Shown here: in pieces, positions 26,195 to 34,601 of the stretch | How the letters are laid out: the number at the start of each line of letters is the position of its first letter | How positions within the stretch are numbered: the stretch's first letter is position 1 | Source of the DNA: Paenibacillus sp. Soil750 | GTDB taxonomy: Bacteria; Bacillota; Bacilli; Paenibacillales; NBRC-103111 | Assembly (NCBI RefSeq): GCF_001428045.1 | Contig: NZ_LMSD01000034.1 | Span: 1 to 64,000, forward strand | Reading direction: 5' to 3' | DNA: 64,000 bases | Made by a program: the position numbers and the translations under genes | The notes under the pieces: generated by a model | Database searches by the model: none | What the model was told of the DNA's origin: nothing | Seen by the model: only the letters and a program-made list of their open reading frames with translations

Positions 26195-27286
26195 GTGGTT
26201 GGTTTAACCGTGATTATGGCCTTCGTGCTATCGGCTTGCTCGTTCATCGGAACGAACAGTGCACCAACGGATAAAGCTAGTCAGCAATTCGATAGTAAGC
26301 CAAGCCCCAATCGAATTATACAAAGCGACAACAAAGTGGTCGTTGGTTTATCGATCGATACGCTGTTGGAAGAACGGTGGCAGAAGGATCGGGATTTATT
26401 CAAAGCTGCTGTGGAAAAGCTCGGTGCGCTTATTGAAGTTCAAGCCGCGAATGGTGACGATGCCTTGCAGCTTGCGCAAGCAGAGAACTTGATATCACGC
26501 GGTGTAGATGTGCTTGTCGTTGTGCCCCACAACGCAGAGGTATCCGCAGCGATCGTAGAGAAGGCACACAAATCGGGTATCAAGGTTATTTCGTATGACC
26601 GTTTGATAGTCAATTCGGATGTCGATTTATATATTTCCTTCGATAATGAGAAAGCTGGTGAATTGCAAGCGAAAGCGATCGTGAAGAAAGCTCCTAAGGG
26701 CAATTATGTCTTAATTGAAGGCGCGGATACGGACAACAATGCGCATATGTTCAAGAAAGGTCAAATGAACATTCTGAAGCCTCTCGTCGAGAAGGGGGAT
26801 ATTACTATCGTTTTTGATCAAGCGACGAAGGAGTGGAAGCCTGCTAATGCACTTGCGAATATGGAGCGGGCTTTGATCGCGAATCAGAATAGAGTAGACG
26901 CTGTTGTTGCCGCGAATGACGCGACAGCAGGTGGCGTGATTCAAGCTTTAACAGCTCAGAAAATGGCAGGTCGTATCCCCGTTTCGGGGCAGGATGCTGA
27001 GCTTGCAGCTGCGCAGCGAATCGTCGAAGGCACCCAGACAATGACGGTGTATAAGCCCATTAAGAAGCTTGCAGAAACCGCTGCTGAGCTTGCTGTGAAG
27101 ATGGCGAAGGGTGAAAATGTTCATGCGGATAAAAAAGTGAACAATAAGAAAATTGATGTACCGTCCATTTTACTCGAACCGATTGCCGTGGATCAGTCTA
27201 ATATGGATGCCACGATCATCGCAGATGGCTTTCATTTGAGAGAAGACGTATATAAAAATGTGAATCAAAGGCTAATGACAAAATAG
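26195..27286 (+). CDS. xylF: D-xylose-type sugar-binding lipoprotein (XylF-like)
   Basis: A 363-aa sugar ABC transporter binding protein. The mature part closely follows XylF: ERWQKDRDLFKAAVEKLGA, RGVDVLVVVPHNAEV, VISYDRLI, YISFDNEKAGELQA, DAVVAANDATAGG and VSGQDAELA. Lipobox FVLSAC. The GTG at 26195 has no good ribosome site and gives a signal without basic residues. A CTG at 26168, exactly 7 nt after AAGGAGGG, would add IHVRKSSE and make a normal lipoprotein signal. It lies between the two-component system and a second binding protein with its own promoter, so it may be expressed separately. Confidence 0.9.
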   Translation: MVGLTVIMAFVLSACSFIGTNSAPTDKASQQFDSKPSPNRIIQSDNKVVVGLSIDTLLEERWQKDRDLFKAAVEKLGALIEVQAANGDDALQLAQAENLISRGVDVLVVVPHNAEVSAAIVEKAHKSGIKVISYDRLIVNSDVDLYISFDNEKAGELQAKAIVKKAPKGNYVLIEGADTDNNAHMFKKGQMNILKPLVEKGDITIVFDQATKEWKPANALANMERALIANQNRVDAVVAANDATAGGVIQALTAQKMAGRIPVSGQDAELAAAQRIVEGTQTMTVYKPIKKLAETAAELAVKMAKGENVHADKKVNNKKIDVPSILLEPIAVDQSNMDATIIADGFHLREDVYKNVNQRLMTK

Positions 27287-27312
27287 TATAGCATTATTAA
27301 AAAAAGTGCTAA

Positions 27313-27327
27313 TATAAAGCGGTTACA
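27313..27327. promoter_or_regulatory. cre-like catabolite control site
   Basis: TATAAAGCGGTTACA fits the CcpA consensus WTGNAANCGNWNNCW except at two positions in the left half. It overlaps the -35 of the promoter ahead of the ChvE-like gene, a position expected for CcpA repression. Confidence 0.4.
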
Positions 27328-27350
27328 TTGGAAAATCCCGGTGATATACT
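27323..27350 (+). promoter_or_regulatory. promoter of chvE-like transporter operon
   Basis: TTACAT (27323-27328), a 16-bp spacer and TATACT (27345-27350), 48 bp upstream of the ChvE-like ATG. Confidence 0.55.
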
Positions 27351-27398
27351 CAGTTTGTAGTTGGCGCACAGCCAAAACAATTGAGAGGGGTATTACAA

Positions 27399-28499
27399 AT
27401 GAAACGAAGTGTGAAAGCGATTTCTTTGATGTTAGTGGTTATGTTTCTAGCCGTGATGGTTGCAGCATGTGGGAACTCCAGCAGCTCTAAAGTAAGCGTC
27501 GGAATTGTATTGCCTACCAAAGACGAGCCAAGATGGGTTCAAGATGAGCAACGGTTCAAAGACGCTTTGAAAGGTTCGAAATATACAACGGAAATCTTAT
27601 TCAGCCAAGGCTCCTCAGCAAAAGAAAAAGAAAACGTTGATGCTTTGATCGCAAAAGGAATCAAAGTGTTAATCATTTGTCCGCAAGACGGTGATGCAGC
27701 AGCTGCTGCTGTTGAGTCAGCTAAGAAGGCCGGAATTCAAGTTATCTCCTATGACCGTTTGATTACCAAAACAGATGCAGTTAACTACTATGTGACTTTC
27801 GACAGTATTGCTGTGGGTAAAGCACAAGCACAGTACTTAGTTGATAAAGCTAAAAAAGGTCAACCATTGTATCTGTATGCAGGCGCTGCATCTGACAATA
27901 ATGCTTTCTTGTTCTTCGACGGTGCATGGCAAGTGCTTCAACCTAAAATTGCCGATGGTACATTCAAAATTGCAAACTCCAGTGAGGCTGCTGCTTTGAA
28001 AGGAACGGCCAAATTAACTCGTGAGCAAATGAGTAAAATTATCGGTCAAGTCACGACAAACTGGGATGCTAACGAAGCGAAAAATAAAGCACAAACACAT
28101 TTGACAGCTGCTGCAGCAGATATGAAAGGCGATGTTGCGATTCTAGCTCCAAATGATGGAACAGCTCGCTCCATCGCGGATGTTTTCGCATCAGATAAAG
28201 CGGTTACTAAGTTCCTAGTAACGGGTCAAGATGCTGAGAAAGCTTCCATTCAATACGTGATCGATGGTAAACAATCCATGACAGTATTCAAAGATGTTCG
28301 TACACTCGTTAAAGATGCGATGGGAATGGCTGTAGCGATCCTCGACGGCAAAACACCTGAAACAACAGGATCGTATAACAATGGCAAAATTGACGTGAAA
28401 GCAAAACAAACCAATGTAATCGTTGTTGATAAAGCAAATGTTAAATCTGCACTTGTGGATTCTGCGTACTATCAAGCATCCGATTTCAAAGGCTTGTAG
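27399..28499 (+). CDS. chvE: multiple-monosaccharide-binding lipoprotein (ChvE-like)
   Basis: A 366-aa binding protein: signal peptide with lipobox MVAACG, then a Peripla_BP_4 domain with DEPRWVQDEQRFKDAL, KGIKVLIICPQDGDAA, VISYDRLI, YYVTFDSIAVGKAQ, ILAPNDGTA and VTGQDAE. The pattern is that of ChvE-type proteins for xylose, arabinose, glucose or galactose. The ATG 27399 follows GAGAGGGG; the TTG at 27381 is upstream of that site. It has its own promoter and cre-like site and is separated from the ATPase gene by a perfect hairpin, which probably raises its mRNA level over the downstream genes. Confidence 0.92.
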   Translation: MKRSVKAISLMLVVMFLAVMVAACGNSSSSKVSVGIVLPTKDEPRWVQDEQRFKDALKGSKYTTEILFSQGSSAKEKENVDALIAKGIKVLIICPQDGDAAAAAVESAKKAGIQVISYDRLITKTDAVNYYVTFDSIAVGKAQAQYLVDKAKKGQPLYLYAGAASDNNAFLFFDGAWQVLQPKIADGTFKIANSSEAAALKGTAKLTREQMSKIIGQVTTNWDANEAKNKAQTHLTAAAADMKGDVAILAPNDGTARSIADVFASDKAVTKFLVTGQDAEKASIQYVIDGKQSMTVFKDVRTLVKDAMGMAVAILDGKTPETTGSYNNGKIDVKAKQTNVIVVDKANVKSALVDSAYYQASDFKGL

Positions 28500-28522
28500 G
28501 TGTAAGATCACATAGCTTGGAA

Positions 28523-28554
28523 GGAATAGTGATAGATGCGTCTATCACTATTCC
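28523..28554 (+). other. perfect hairpin between binding protein and ATPase genes
   Basis: GGAATAGTGATAGA pairs perfectly (14 bp) with TCTATCACTATTCC around TGCG. There is no T-run, so it is more likely an mRNA-stabilising or processing element at the 3' end of the binding-protein message than a full terminator. Confidence 0.75.
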
Positions 28555-28589
28555 TCTATTCCGAGAGTCGGTTGGCTAAGGAGCGCTTG

Positions 28590-30113
28590 ATGATGAGTAA
28601 ATATATCTTAGAAATGAACAATATATCCAAAGAATTTACGGGTGTCAAAGCTCTTGCGAACGTAACTTTTAAAGTGAATACAGGCGAAATTCATTGTTTG
28701 GTAGGTGAAAATGGCGCAGGCAAGTCGACTTTAATGAAGGTGCTAAGCGGTGTATACCCAAGCGGTACTTACGCAGGAGATATTGTTTTCGAGGGCAAGG
28801 TTCAGCAATTCTCCAAGATCAGCGATAGTGTGAAGACGGGCATCGCCATTATTTATCAAGAGTTAGCGCTATTCCCGGACCTTACGGTGTATGAGAACAT
28901 TTATGCAGGCAACGAAGTAAGAAAAGGTATAATGGTCGATTGGAATCAAACGATTCTTCAGGCCAAAGAAATGCTTCATAAAGTGAAGCTGGATGTGAAT
29001 CCAGAGGTCCTAGTTAAAGATTTGGGAGTAGGTAAGCAACAACTCGTTGAAATTGCCAAAGCCTTAAGCAAGGATGTGAAGCTGCTCATTCTGGATGAGC
29101 CGACAGCTGCACTTAATGAGAAAGAAAGCGAGAACCTACTTGAACTATTGCGAGAGTTGAAAAAACAAGGCATTACGAGCATTATGATTTCTCATAAGCT
29201 TAAAGAAGTGACGGCGATTGCCGATCATATCACTGTGTTACGTGATGGTAGAACAATCTGTACACTGGACGCTGCAAAAGGTGAGATCTCAGAAAGTGTC
29301 ATTATCAAAAACATGGTAGGTCGTGAGATTGACGATATTTATCCGAAAAGAATAACGAAGTCATTCGGAACGAATATACTCGAGATTCAAAATTGGACGG
29401 CGTATGATCCTCAGTTGGGTCGCGACGTAGTGAAAGATGTGAATTTGCATATTAAAAAGGGTGAAATTGTTGGTATTGCTGGTTTGATGGGTTCAGGTCG
29501 AACGGAGCTAGCGCAAAGTATTTTTGGAAATCCCAAAGCGTATAAGCTTCGCGGAGACCTCCTTATGGAAGGCACTAAACAAACATTCAGCCATCCGAGG
29601 GATGCCATCAAGGCGGGAATTGCCTATGTAACGGAAGATCGTAAAGGGGATGGGTTGTTCCTTATCCAAGATATCAAGCAAAACATTGCTGTTGCCAACC
29701 TGCATGAGATTTCCGAGAATGGCATCATTAATCATAATGAAGAAGTGAAAATTTCGAATCATTACAAGCAATCATTAAATATTAAGGCTCCTTCCGTGGA
29801 ACAAATTGTTGGTAATTTGAGCGGTGGAAATCAACAGAAAGTATCTCTCGGCAAATGGTTATTTGTGAATCCGAGCCTGCTCATCTTAGATGAACCTACG
29901 CGCGGCATAGATGTCGGGGCTAAATATGAAATTTATACGATTATGAACAATCTGATTAGTGAAGGAATGAGCATTATCATGATCTCATCAGAGCTTAGTG
30001 AAGTTTTGGGCATGAGTGATCGTGTCTATGTCATGGCCGAAGGTAAAATAAAAGGCGAGCTATCCATCGAGGATGCGGATCAAGAAATAATTATGAAGCT
30101 TGCGACGCAATAG
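28590..30113 (+). CDS. gguA: sugar ABC transporter, double ATP-binding protein
   Basis: A 507-aa ATPase with two fused nucleotide-binding domains, as in XylG, MglA and GguA. First half: GENGAGKSTLMKVLSG and LLILDEPTAALNEKE. Second half: GLMGSGRTELAQSIFG, a degenerate Walker A usual for the group, with LSGGNQQKVSLGKWL and LLILDEPTRGIDVG. It energises import through the permease downstream. ATG 28590 follows AAGGAG by 6 nt, with ATG 28593 as alternative. The open frame from 28536 begins inside the hairpin and is not used. Confidence 0.94.
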   Translation: MMSKYILEMNNISKEFTGVKALANVTFKVNTGEIHCLVGENGAGKSTLMKVLSGVYPSGTYAGDIVFEGKVQQFSKISDSVKTGIAIIYQELALFPDLTVYENIYAGNEVRKGIMVDWNQTILQAKEMLHKVKLDVNPEVLVKDLGVGKQQLVEIAKALSKDVKLLILDEPTAALNEKESENLLELLRELKKQGITSIMISHKLKEVTAIADHITVLRDGRTICTLDAAKGEISESVIIKNMVGREIDDIYPKRITKSFGTNILEIQNWTAYDPQLGRDVVKDVNLHIKKGEIVGIAGLMGSGRTELAQSIFGNPKAYKLRGDLLMEGTKQTFSHPRDAIKAGIAYVTEDRKGDGLFLIQDIKQNIAVANLHEISENGIINHNEEVKISNHYKQSLNIKAPSVEQIVGNLSGGNQQKVSLGKWLFVNPSLLILDEPTRGIDVGAKYEIYTIMNNLISEGMSIIMISSELSEVLGMSDRVYVMAEGKIKGELSIEDADQEIIMKLATQ

Positions 30114-30124
30114 GAGGAAGACCC

Positions 30125-31300
30125 GTGCAATTTTATAGTGAAGCGAAATCGCTAATTAAAGTGAATATCCGAGAATATGGGATGTACATTGCCCTATTCA
30201 TCATCATGCTGACGTTCTCTATCATGACAGATGGGTTGTTCATGTCATCGCGAAATATAAGTAATCTGATTGACGCAACAGGGTATATTGCGGTTCTAGC
30301 CGTGGGCATGACGCTCGTCATTGTCATTCGCCATATTGATTTATCCGTCGGCTTTGCGGCAGGGTTCCTAGGAGCAATTGCTGCCGTACTCCTCTCACAA
30401 GCGGGAGTTCCGTTCTATATCACCATTCCAATCATTCTCGTGCTAGGTATCATCGTAGGGTTATTCAATGGGTTATTGGTTGCTCAGTTCGGTATTCCGT
30501 CCTTTGTGGCTTCCCTTGCGGGCATGTTGATTTTCAGAGGCGCACTGCTGCGCGTAACGGAGAAAACAGGCACGATTATCGTAAAAGACGAGAACTTCAA
30601 TGCGATCGGAAACGGCTTCATTCCCGCGATTACGAAGGTAGGGGGATTAAATTTGCTCTCCTTAATTTTGGGAGCAGTCATGATTATTCTTTATATTTAC
30701 AGTGAATTTTCAAAACGAAATAACAAGCTGAAATACAATTTCGAAGTTGTTTCTGCCAATATTTTCACCGTGAAGGTTATTTTCGTCTCGGCGATCATCG
30801 CGTATATTACATGGATTCTAGCTGGCTATAACGGCTTTTCCTGGACGGTTATCGTAGTCATGATTGTGGTGGCTGTATACCACTTCCTGACGACTTCAAC
30901 GGTTTTAGGTAGACATATTTATGCTGTAGGCAGTAATCCAGAGGCAGCGAATTTGAGCGGGATTAGTGTGAAAAAGATTACGTATATCGTATTTGGATCG
31001 ATGGGTATGCTATCAGCACTTTCCGGGATCATCTTTACGGCGCGGTTGCAATCCGCTACAACGACTGCAGGAACATTGTTCGAGCTCGATGCGATCGCTG
31101 CGGCTTATGTTGGCGGTGTTTCCGCAGCAGGCGGCGTTGGTAAAGTGACAGGTTCCATTATCGGCGCAATTGTAATGGCTTCCTTATCCAGTGGGATGAA
31201 TCTCATGGGAATAGGCATTTCGTATCAATACATGATTCGTGGTGCGGTACTCGCAATTGCAGTTATTTTCGATGTCGTTACGAGGAAAAAGAGAGCTTAA
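30125..31300 (+). CDS. gguB: sugar ABC transporter permease
   Basis: A 391-aa integral membrane protein of the BPD_transp_2 (ribose/xylose/galactose) family with about ten hydrophobic segments. It carries the GMTLVIVIRHIDLSVG motif of the first cytoplasmic region and the coupling segment GRHIYAVGSNPEAANLSGI. The length and central insert (FSKRNNKLKYNFEVVSANIF) match GguB/XylH rather than the shorter RbsC. GTG start 30125 after GGAGGAAG, 11 nt beyond the ATPase stop. Confidence 0.94.
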   Translation: MQFYSEAKSLIKVNIREYGMYIALFIIMLTFSIMTDGLFMSSRNISNLIDATGYIAVLAVGMTLVIVIRHIDLSVGFAAGFLGAIAAVLLSQAGVPFYITIPIILVLGIIVGLFNGLLVAQFGIPSFVASLAGMLIFRGALLRVTEKTGTIIVKDENFNAIGNGFIPAITKVGGLNLLSLILGAVMIILYIYSEFSKRNNKLKYNFEVVSANIFTVKVIFVSAIIAYITWILAGYNGFSWTVIVVMIVVAVYHFLTTSTVLGRHIYAVGSNPEAANLSGISVKKITYIVFGSMGMLSALSGIIFTARLQSATTTAGTLFELDAIAAAYVGGVSAAGGVGKVTGSIIGAIVMASLSSGMNLMGIGISYQYMIRGAVLAIAVIFDVVTRKKRA

Positions 31301-31329
31301 TAGATGGAGGCGCAGAGGAGAGACAGGGT

Positions 31330-31974
31330 ATGGCTATTTACACGCCACAGGGGCTTAAAATAAGTCTGGACGTTCCAACAAGCTTTGGTCTTATGGCGAG
31401 ATTGTATCCGGATATTAAACCGGATAGCATTCTCAAAACCACGGAGTCCATTAGTGTGATGACTTCATCTTTAGGTTTTGTCACAGGTATCTTGTGCTTT
31501 GCACTGCAATTAAGTCCTTCGCATATTGCCATATGTACGTTATTTGCGATGATGGTAGGTATTCTACTTACATTTAGTGGCATCGTGTGGGTCCCATTTA
31601 TTCAGTTAGGTGCTATGTTTTCGCATATATATGGACTCTTTCTTCCGACGATAATTGCCGTTGCGATTGGATTCGTATTGACGGGGTGGGCTGGTGTTGC
31701 CTCCTACCTAGTCTCTCGCATCGTAGCGTCAGTTGTTTCCTTACTGGTTAGCATAGGGTTAACGACGCAATCTTCTATTTATAATGGAAGACGGATTAGC
31801 ACAGCGGAAAGAAATTTTTTCAATGCTTATCGCTATCATGCTTTACAATTAGGCAAATCGACAAGTTTGGAACTGTCGAGAGACGAGTTAAAAGAGGCAT
31901 ACTGGGGCCAAACATATCAGGATTTACTAAGTAGCTATCCCAATTTGCAGAAGCGATTTCTTGCTAATTCTTAA
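31330..31974 (+). CDS. uncharacterised membrane protein at end of sugar operon
   Basis: A 214-aa protein. The first ~55 residues are soluble (FGLMARLYPDIKPDSILKTT). Four to five hydrophobic stretches follow between about residues 55 and 150 (ICTLFAMMVGILLTFSGIVW, LFLPTIIAVAIGFVLTGWAG, IVASVVSLLVSIGL), and a charged C-terminal tail of ~65 residues contains ELSRDELKEAYWGQTYQDLL. I do not recognise a family. It starts 29 bp after the permease with AGAGGAGAG upstream, so it is probably cotranscribed, but nothing in it shows a sugar-related role. Confidence 0.7.
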   Translation: MAIYTPQGLKISLDVPTSFGLMARLYPDIKPDSILKTTESISVMTSSLGFVTGILCFALQLSPSHIAICTLFAMMVGILLTFSGIVWVPFIQLGAMFSHIYGLFLPTIIAVAIGFVLTGWAGVASYLVSRIVASVVSLLVSIGLTTQSSIYNGRRISTAERNFFNAYRYHALQLGKSTSLELSRDELKEAYWGQTYQDLLSSYPNLQKRFLANS

Positions 31975-32033
31975 AAAGTGGAATATGACAAATAGAAAGT
32001 TAACAGGGAATAAAAGCGACTCCGACATACCAT

Positions 32034-32086
32034 CCTATGTGTAGCTGTTTAATATTTGTGTAAGCAGTTTATAGTTTACACATAGG
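32034..32086 (+). promoter_or_regulatory. inverted repeat in speD leader
   Basis: CCTATGTGTA (32034-32043) pairs perfectly with TACACATAGG (32077-32086). The right arm runs into the speD ribosome site (AGGGGGGAA), so folding would mask it. A TATAGT at 32070-32075 could instead be a -10, in which case the repeat would be a DNA operator. Confidence 0.45.
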
Positions 32087-32097
32087 GGGGAATTTAC

Positions 32098-32910
32098 TTG
32101 AAATTAACTTCGGAGCAGATGATCACTCTGCATGGCTTTAATAATTTAACCAAATCGCTAAGTTTTAATATGTACGATATCTGTTTCACCAAAACAAGAG
32201 AAGAGCGCGAAGCCTACATAGCTTATATTGATAAGCAGTATAATGCGGATCGTTTGACAGCTTTATTGAACACGGTTGCCGACATTATTGGAGCGCACGT
32301 CTTAAATATCGCGAAGCAAGACTATGTCCCTCAAGGAGCTAGCGTAACCATGCTAGTATCGGAAGGCCCAATTGAGCAGGAACCGAGCGAATCGTTCGAA
32401 GAGTCGCCAGGGCCGCTACCAGACGCGGTGGTCATGCATCTCAACACGAGTCACATTACTGTCCATACGTATCCTGAATATCACCCTGATGAGGGAATTA
32501 GCACCTTCCGAGCGGATATTGATGTGTCAACGTGTGGAGAAATATCGCCGCTTAAAGCGTTGAATTTCCTTATTCGTTCTTTCGATAACGATATCCTGAC
32601 GATGGATTACAGAGTCAGAGGGTTCACACGTGACATCAGCGGGCATAAGCTTTTCATCGATCACGAGATCAGCTCTATTCAAAATTATATTCCAGAGGAA
32701 ATTCAAGATTTATATCAGATGATTGATGTGAACGTGTATCAAGAAAATATTTTCCACACGAAATGCAAGCTTCGCGAGTTTGATCTGAATAACTATTTGT
32801 TCGGATACACGAAAGATACGCTCAGCAAAGAAGAGCAGTTGGAAATTGAGAAAAGCGTCAAATGGGAGATGGATGAGATCTTCTATGGGAAAAACATGGT
32901 ATTTAATTGA
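32098..32910 (+). CDS. speD: S-adenosylmethionine decarboxylase proenzyme, E. coli type
   Basis: A 270-aa pyruvoyl enzyme making decarboxylated SAM for spermidine synthesis. The sequence follows the long E. coli-type SpeD (about 264 aa) rather than the short Bacillus form. The self-cleavage site is the TS pair at residues 117-118 in HLNTSHITVHTYPE, where Ser118 becomes the pyruvoyl group. Other conserved stretches are ADIDVSTCGEISPLKALNFLI and FIDHEISSIQNYIPEE. TTG start at 32098 after a G-rich site within an inverted repeat. It is monocistronic, with a terminator directly after. Confidence 0.95.
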   Translation: MKLTSEQMITLHGFNNLTKSLSFNMYDICFTKTREEREAYIAYIDKQYNADRLTALLNTVADIIGAHVLNIAKQDYVPQGASVTMLVSEGPIEQEPSESFEESPGPLPDAVVMHLNTSHITVHTYPEYHPDEGISTFRADIDVSTCGEISPLKALNFLIRSFDNDILTMDYRVRGFTRDISGHKLFIDHEISSIQNYIPEEIQDLYQMIDVNVYQENIFHTKCKLREFDLNNYLFGYTKDTLSKEEQLEIEKSVKWEMDEIFYGKNMVFN

Positions 32911-32915
32911 TGATT

Positions 32916-32960
32916 AAAAGGGTTTGGATGCAGTTAATGACTGCTCCAGACCCTTTTCTC
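32916..32960 (+). terminator. speD terminator
   Basis: AAAAGGGT..TGGA..GCAG pairs with CTGC..TCCA..GACCCTTTT. It begins 5 bp after the stop. Confidence 0.88.
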
Positions 32961-33008
32961 GTTTGATCATAGAGATATCATGCTTGGATTATGTTAAAAT
33001 AAGGCTGT

Positions 33009-33374
33009 TTGAGGAGTTGCATTCATCATTCATACATAGAGAGTGGAATTGGGGGATTTAATCTGAATCGGAACAAAATGTTGTGGACATTAATTATGTC
33101 ACAAATCGTGTACGTCATATTTGTACTTATTTGGATGTTTATCGCGGGGATGTCTGTTATGATGTTTGACGATCCCGATGCGATCAACAATACAACAACA
33201 TGGCTTATTTTTATCACGATATGGCTTTATCCGGTTGGACTACTAGCAGCAATTATTGGAGGTTGGGTAACCTTTTCACGTCGGCACTACAGGGCGTCAT
33301 TGATCTGGAATTGTATCCCGCTTCTCTGGATTGTGCCTTTAGGTGGTTTCTTAGTGTATTCTATTATTATGTAA
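33009..33374 (+). CDS. small three-TM membrane protein, unknown
   Basis: Up to 121 aa. Three hydrophobic segments (LWTLIMSQIVYVIFVLIWMF, WLIFITIWLYPVGLLAAIIGGW, IPLLWIVPLGGFLVYSII) separated by short polar loops. The start is unclear: TTG 33009 lacks a well-placed ribosome site, ATG 33078 gives a 98-aa protein, and a GGGGGA just before 33063 would suit a start near there. No family recognised. A terminator follows within 10 bp of the stop. Confidence 0.65.
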   Translation: MRSCIHHSYIESGIGGFNLNRNKMLWTLIMSQIVYVIFVLIWMFIAGMSVMMFDDPDAINNTTTWLIFITIWLYPVGLLAAIIGGWVTFSRRHYRASLIWNCIPLLWIVPLGGFLVYSIIM

Positions 33375-33383
33375 AAAGTAGGA

Positions 33384-33415
33384 AGAGAGCTTGCCAGAGG
33401 TGGCAAGCTCTTTGC
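33384..33415. terminator. terminator between small membrane protein and serine hydrolase
   Basis: GAGCTTGCCA pairs perfectly with TGGCAAGCTC around GAGG, followed by TTTGCT. It lies between convergent genes and touches the serine hydrolase stop. Confidence 0.85.
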
Positions 33416-34383
33416 TATTTGGTGATAGAACCTTCAACTAGTTCCGACAAATAAGGTGCCACGGATTGGCGGAACACCTGCAGCGGAATTTTGCTCTTTT
33501 TTCGTTGGTCATTGGTCAATACAACAACAGTTTCAATAGAAGGTAGGATATAAATGCACTGGCCTCCGAAGCCATACGCGTTAAAGTAATTTAGCGATTG
33601 TAGGGAGGCGTCGTTATCTGTACAATCTGGGTAAGTGTCTGTCCACCAATGCCAGCCATAGCTGCCGCGGCGAGGTGCCTCCGCACGTACCGCAGGTTGC
33701 GTGGAAAGAGCGACAAGCTCTTGGGAAATAAGCTGAGAATTGCCCCATTTACCTTGTTGGAGATAGAGCTGACCAAATTTGAGCATATCGATGGGACGAA
33801 GTGACAATCCGAAACCGCCCGTATGAATACCTTGAGGGTCCTGTTCCCAACTATACGATTCAATGCCAAGCGGCTCGAATAAAGTCATCTCAGCATAGCG
33901 AGCAACTGACATGCCTGTTGCTTGGACCAGGATCGCAGATAATAATTGAGAGCCGCCAGAATTATAAGACATTTTCGTACCAGGCAAATTGGATAAGGGT
34001 TGATCCAACACGAAATCTACCCAGTTCGGTGTTCTTGTCATGCGTGGAAAAGAATTCTGTCCACCAAATTCTGTCCAATCGAGGCCAGATGTCATCGTTA
34101 ATAAATGCAGCAGTGTTATTTCGCTCTTATGTGAAGCAGGTTCTTTCGCAAACTGTGGGAAAAATACGGATGCAGGTGTCTCGGGGGCTGGCAACAGACC
34201 CTGATCCATAGCGATACAATAGAGTGCTGAGAGGATGCTTTTGGTACAGGAATTGATTTTTGCTACAGTTTCAGCTAACTGGGGTTCTCGGTATAGCTCG
34301 AATGTGATCTGACCTCTTTGGCTGATGAGACAACTTACAAGATTGGCTGGTTCTAGTTTTTTTAGTAAATTTGAAAAGTTCAT
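33415..34383 (-). CDS. serine hydrolase, class C beta-lactamase-like
   Basis: A 322-aa member of the beta-lactamase/DD-peptidase-like (PF00144) family. The nucleophile motif SxxK is SCTK at residues 45-48, the YxN-type motif is YNSGG, and a YGFGGQ near the C-terminus replaces KTG. The segments LLTMTSGLDW and FEPLGIESYSWEQD are typical. No signal peptide from ATG 34383, so it is probably cytoplasmic and an esterase or peptidase rather than a beta-lactamase. ATG 34383 follows AAGGA by 6 nt; the frame open to 34482 has no better start. Confidence 0.87.
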   Translation of the reverse strand: MNFSNLLKKLEPANLVSCLISQRGQITFELYREPQLAETVAKINSCTKSILSALYCIAMDQGLLPAPETPASVFFPQFAKEPASHKSEITLLHLLTMTSGLDWTEFGGQNSFPRMTRTPNWVDFVLDQPLSNLPGTKMSYNSGGSQLLSAILVQATGMSVARYAEMTLFEPLGIESYSWEQDPQGIHTGGFGLSLRPIDMLKFGQLYLQQGKWGNSQLISQELVALSTQPAVRAEAPRRGSYGWHWWTDTYPDCTDNDASLQSLNYFNAYGFGGQCIYILPSIETVVVLTNDQRKKSKIPLQVFRQSVAPYLSELVEGSITK

Positions 34384-34601
34384 GACATCCTTCTTATTAT
34401 TTCGACATTTTTCTTGATTTAGGGAGGATTTACCTTTTGATCGAATAGTTTCATGTGATAAACTACAACTAACTAAGCACACTCGCGCGAATAATACAAC
34501 CTCTAGATAAAAGATTCCACCTCAGATGTAGTGTGTAGTCTTTTTATCATACCATTCGACGTTTTTTCTGGAAATGATTGTGTTAGGAGCTGCCGGAATA
34601 C

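Noticed and set aside
27290..27320. Possible terminator after the XylF-like gene
   Set aside because: TAGCA/TGCTA arms around an A-rich loop are too short and have no T-run.
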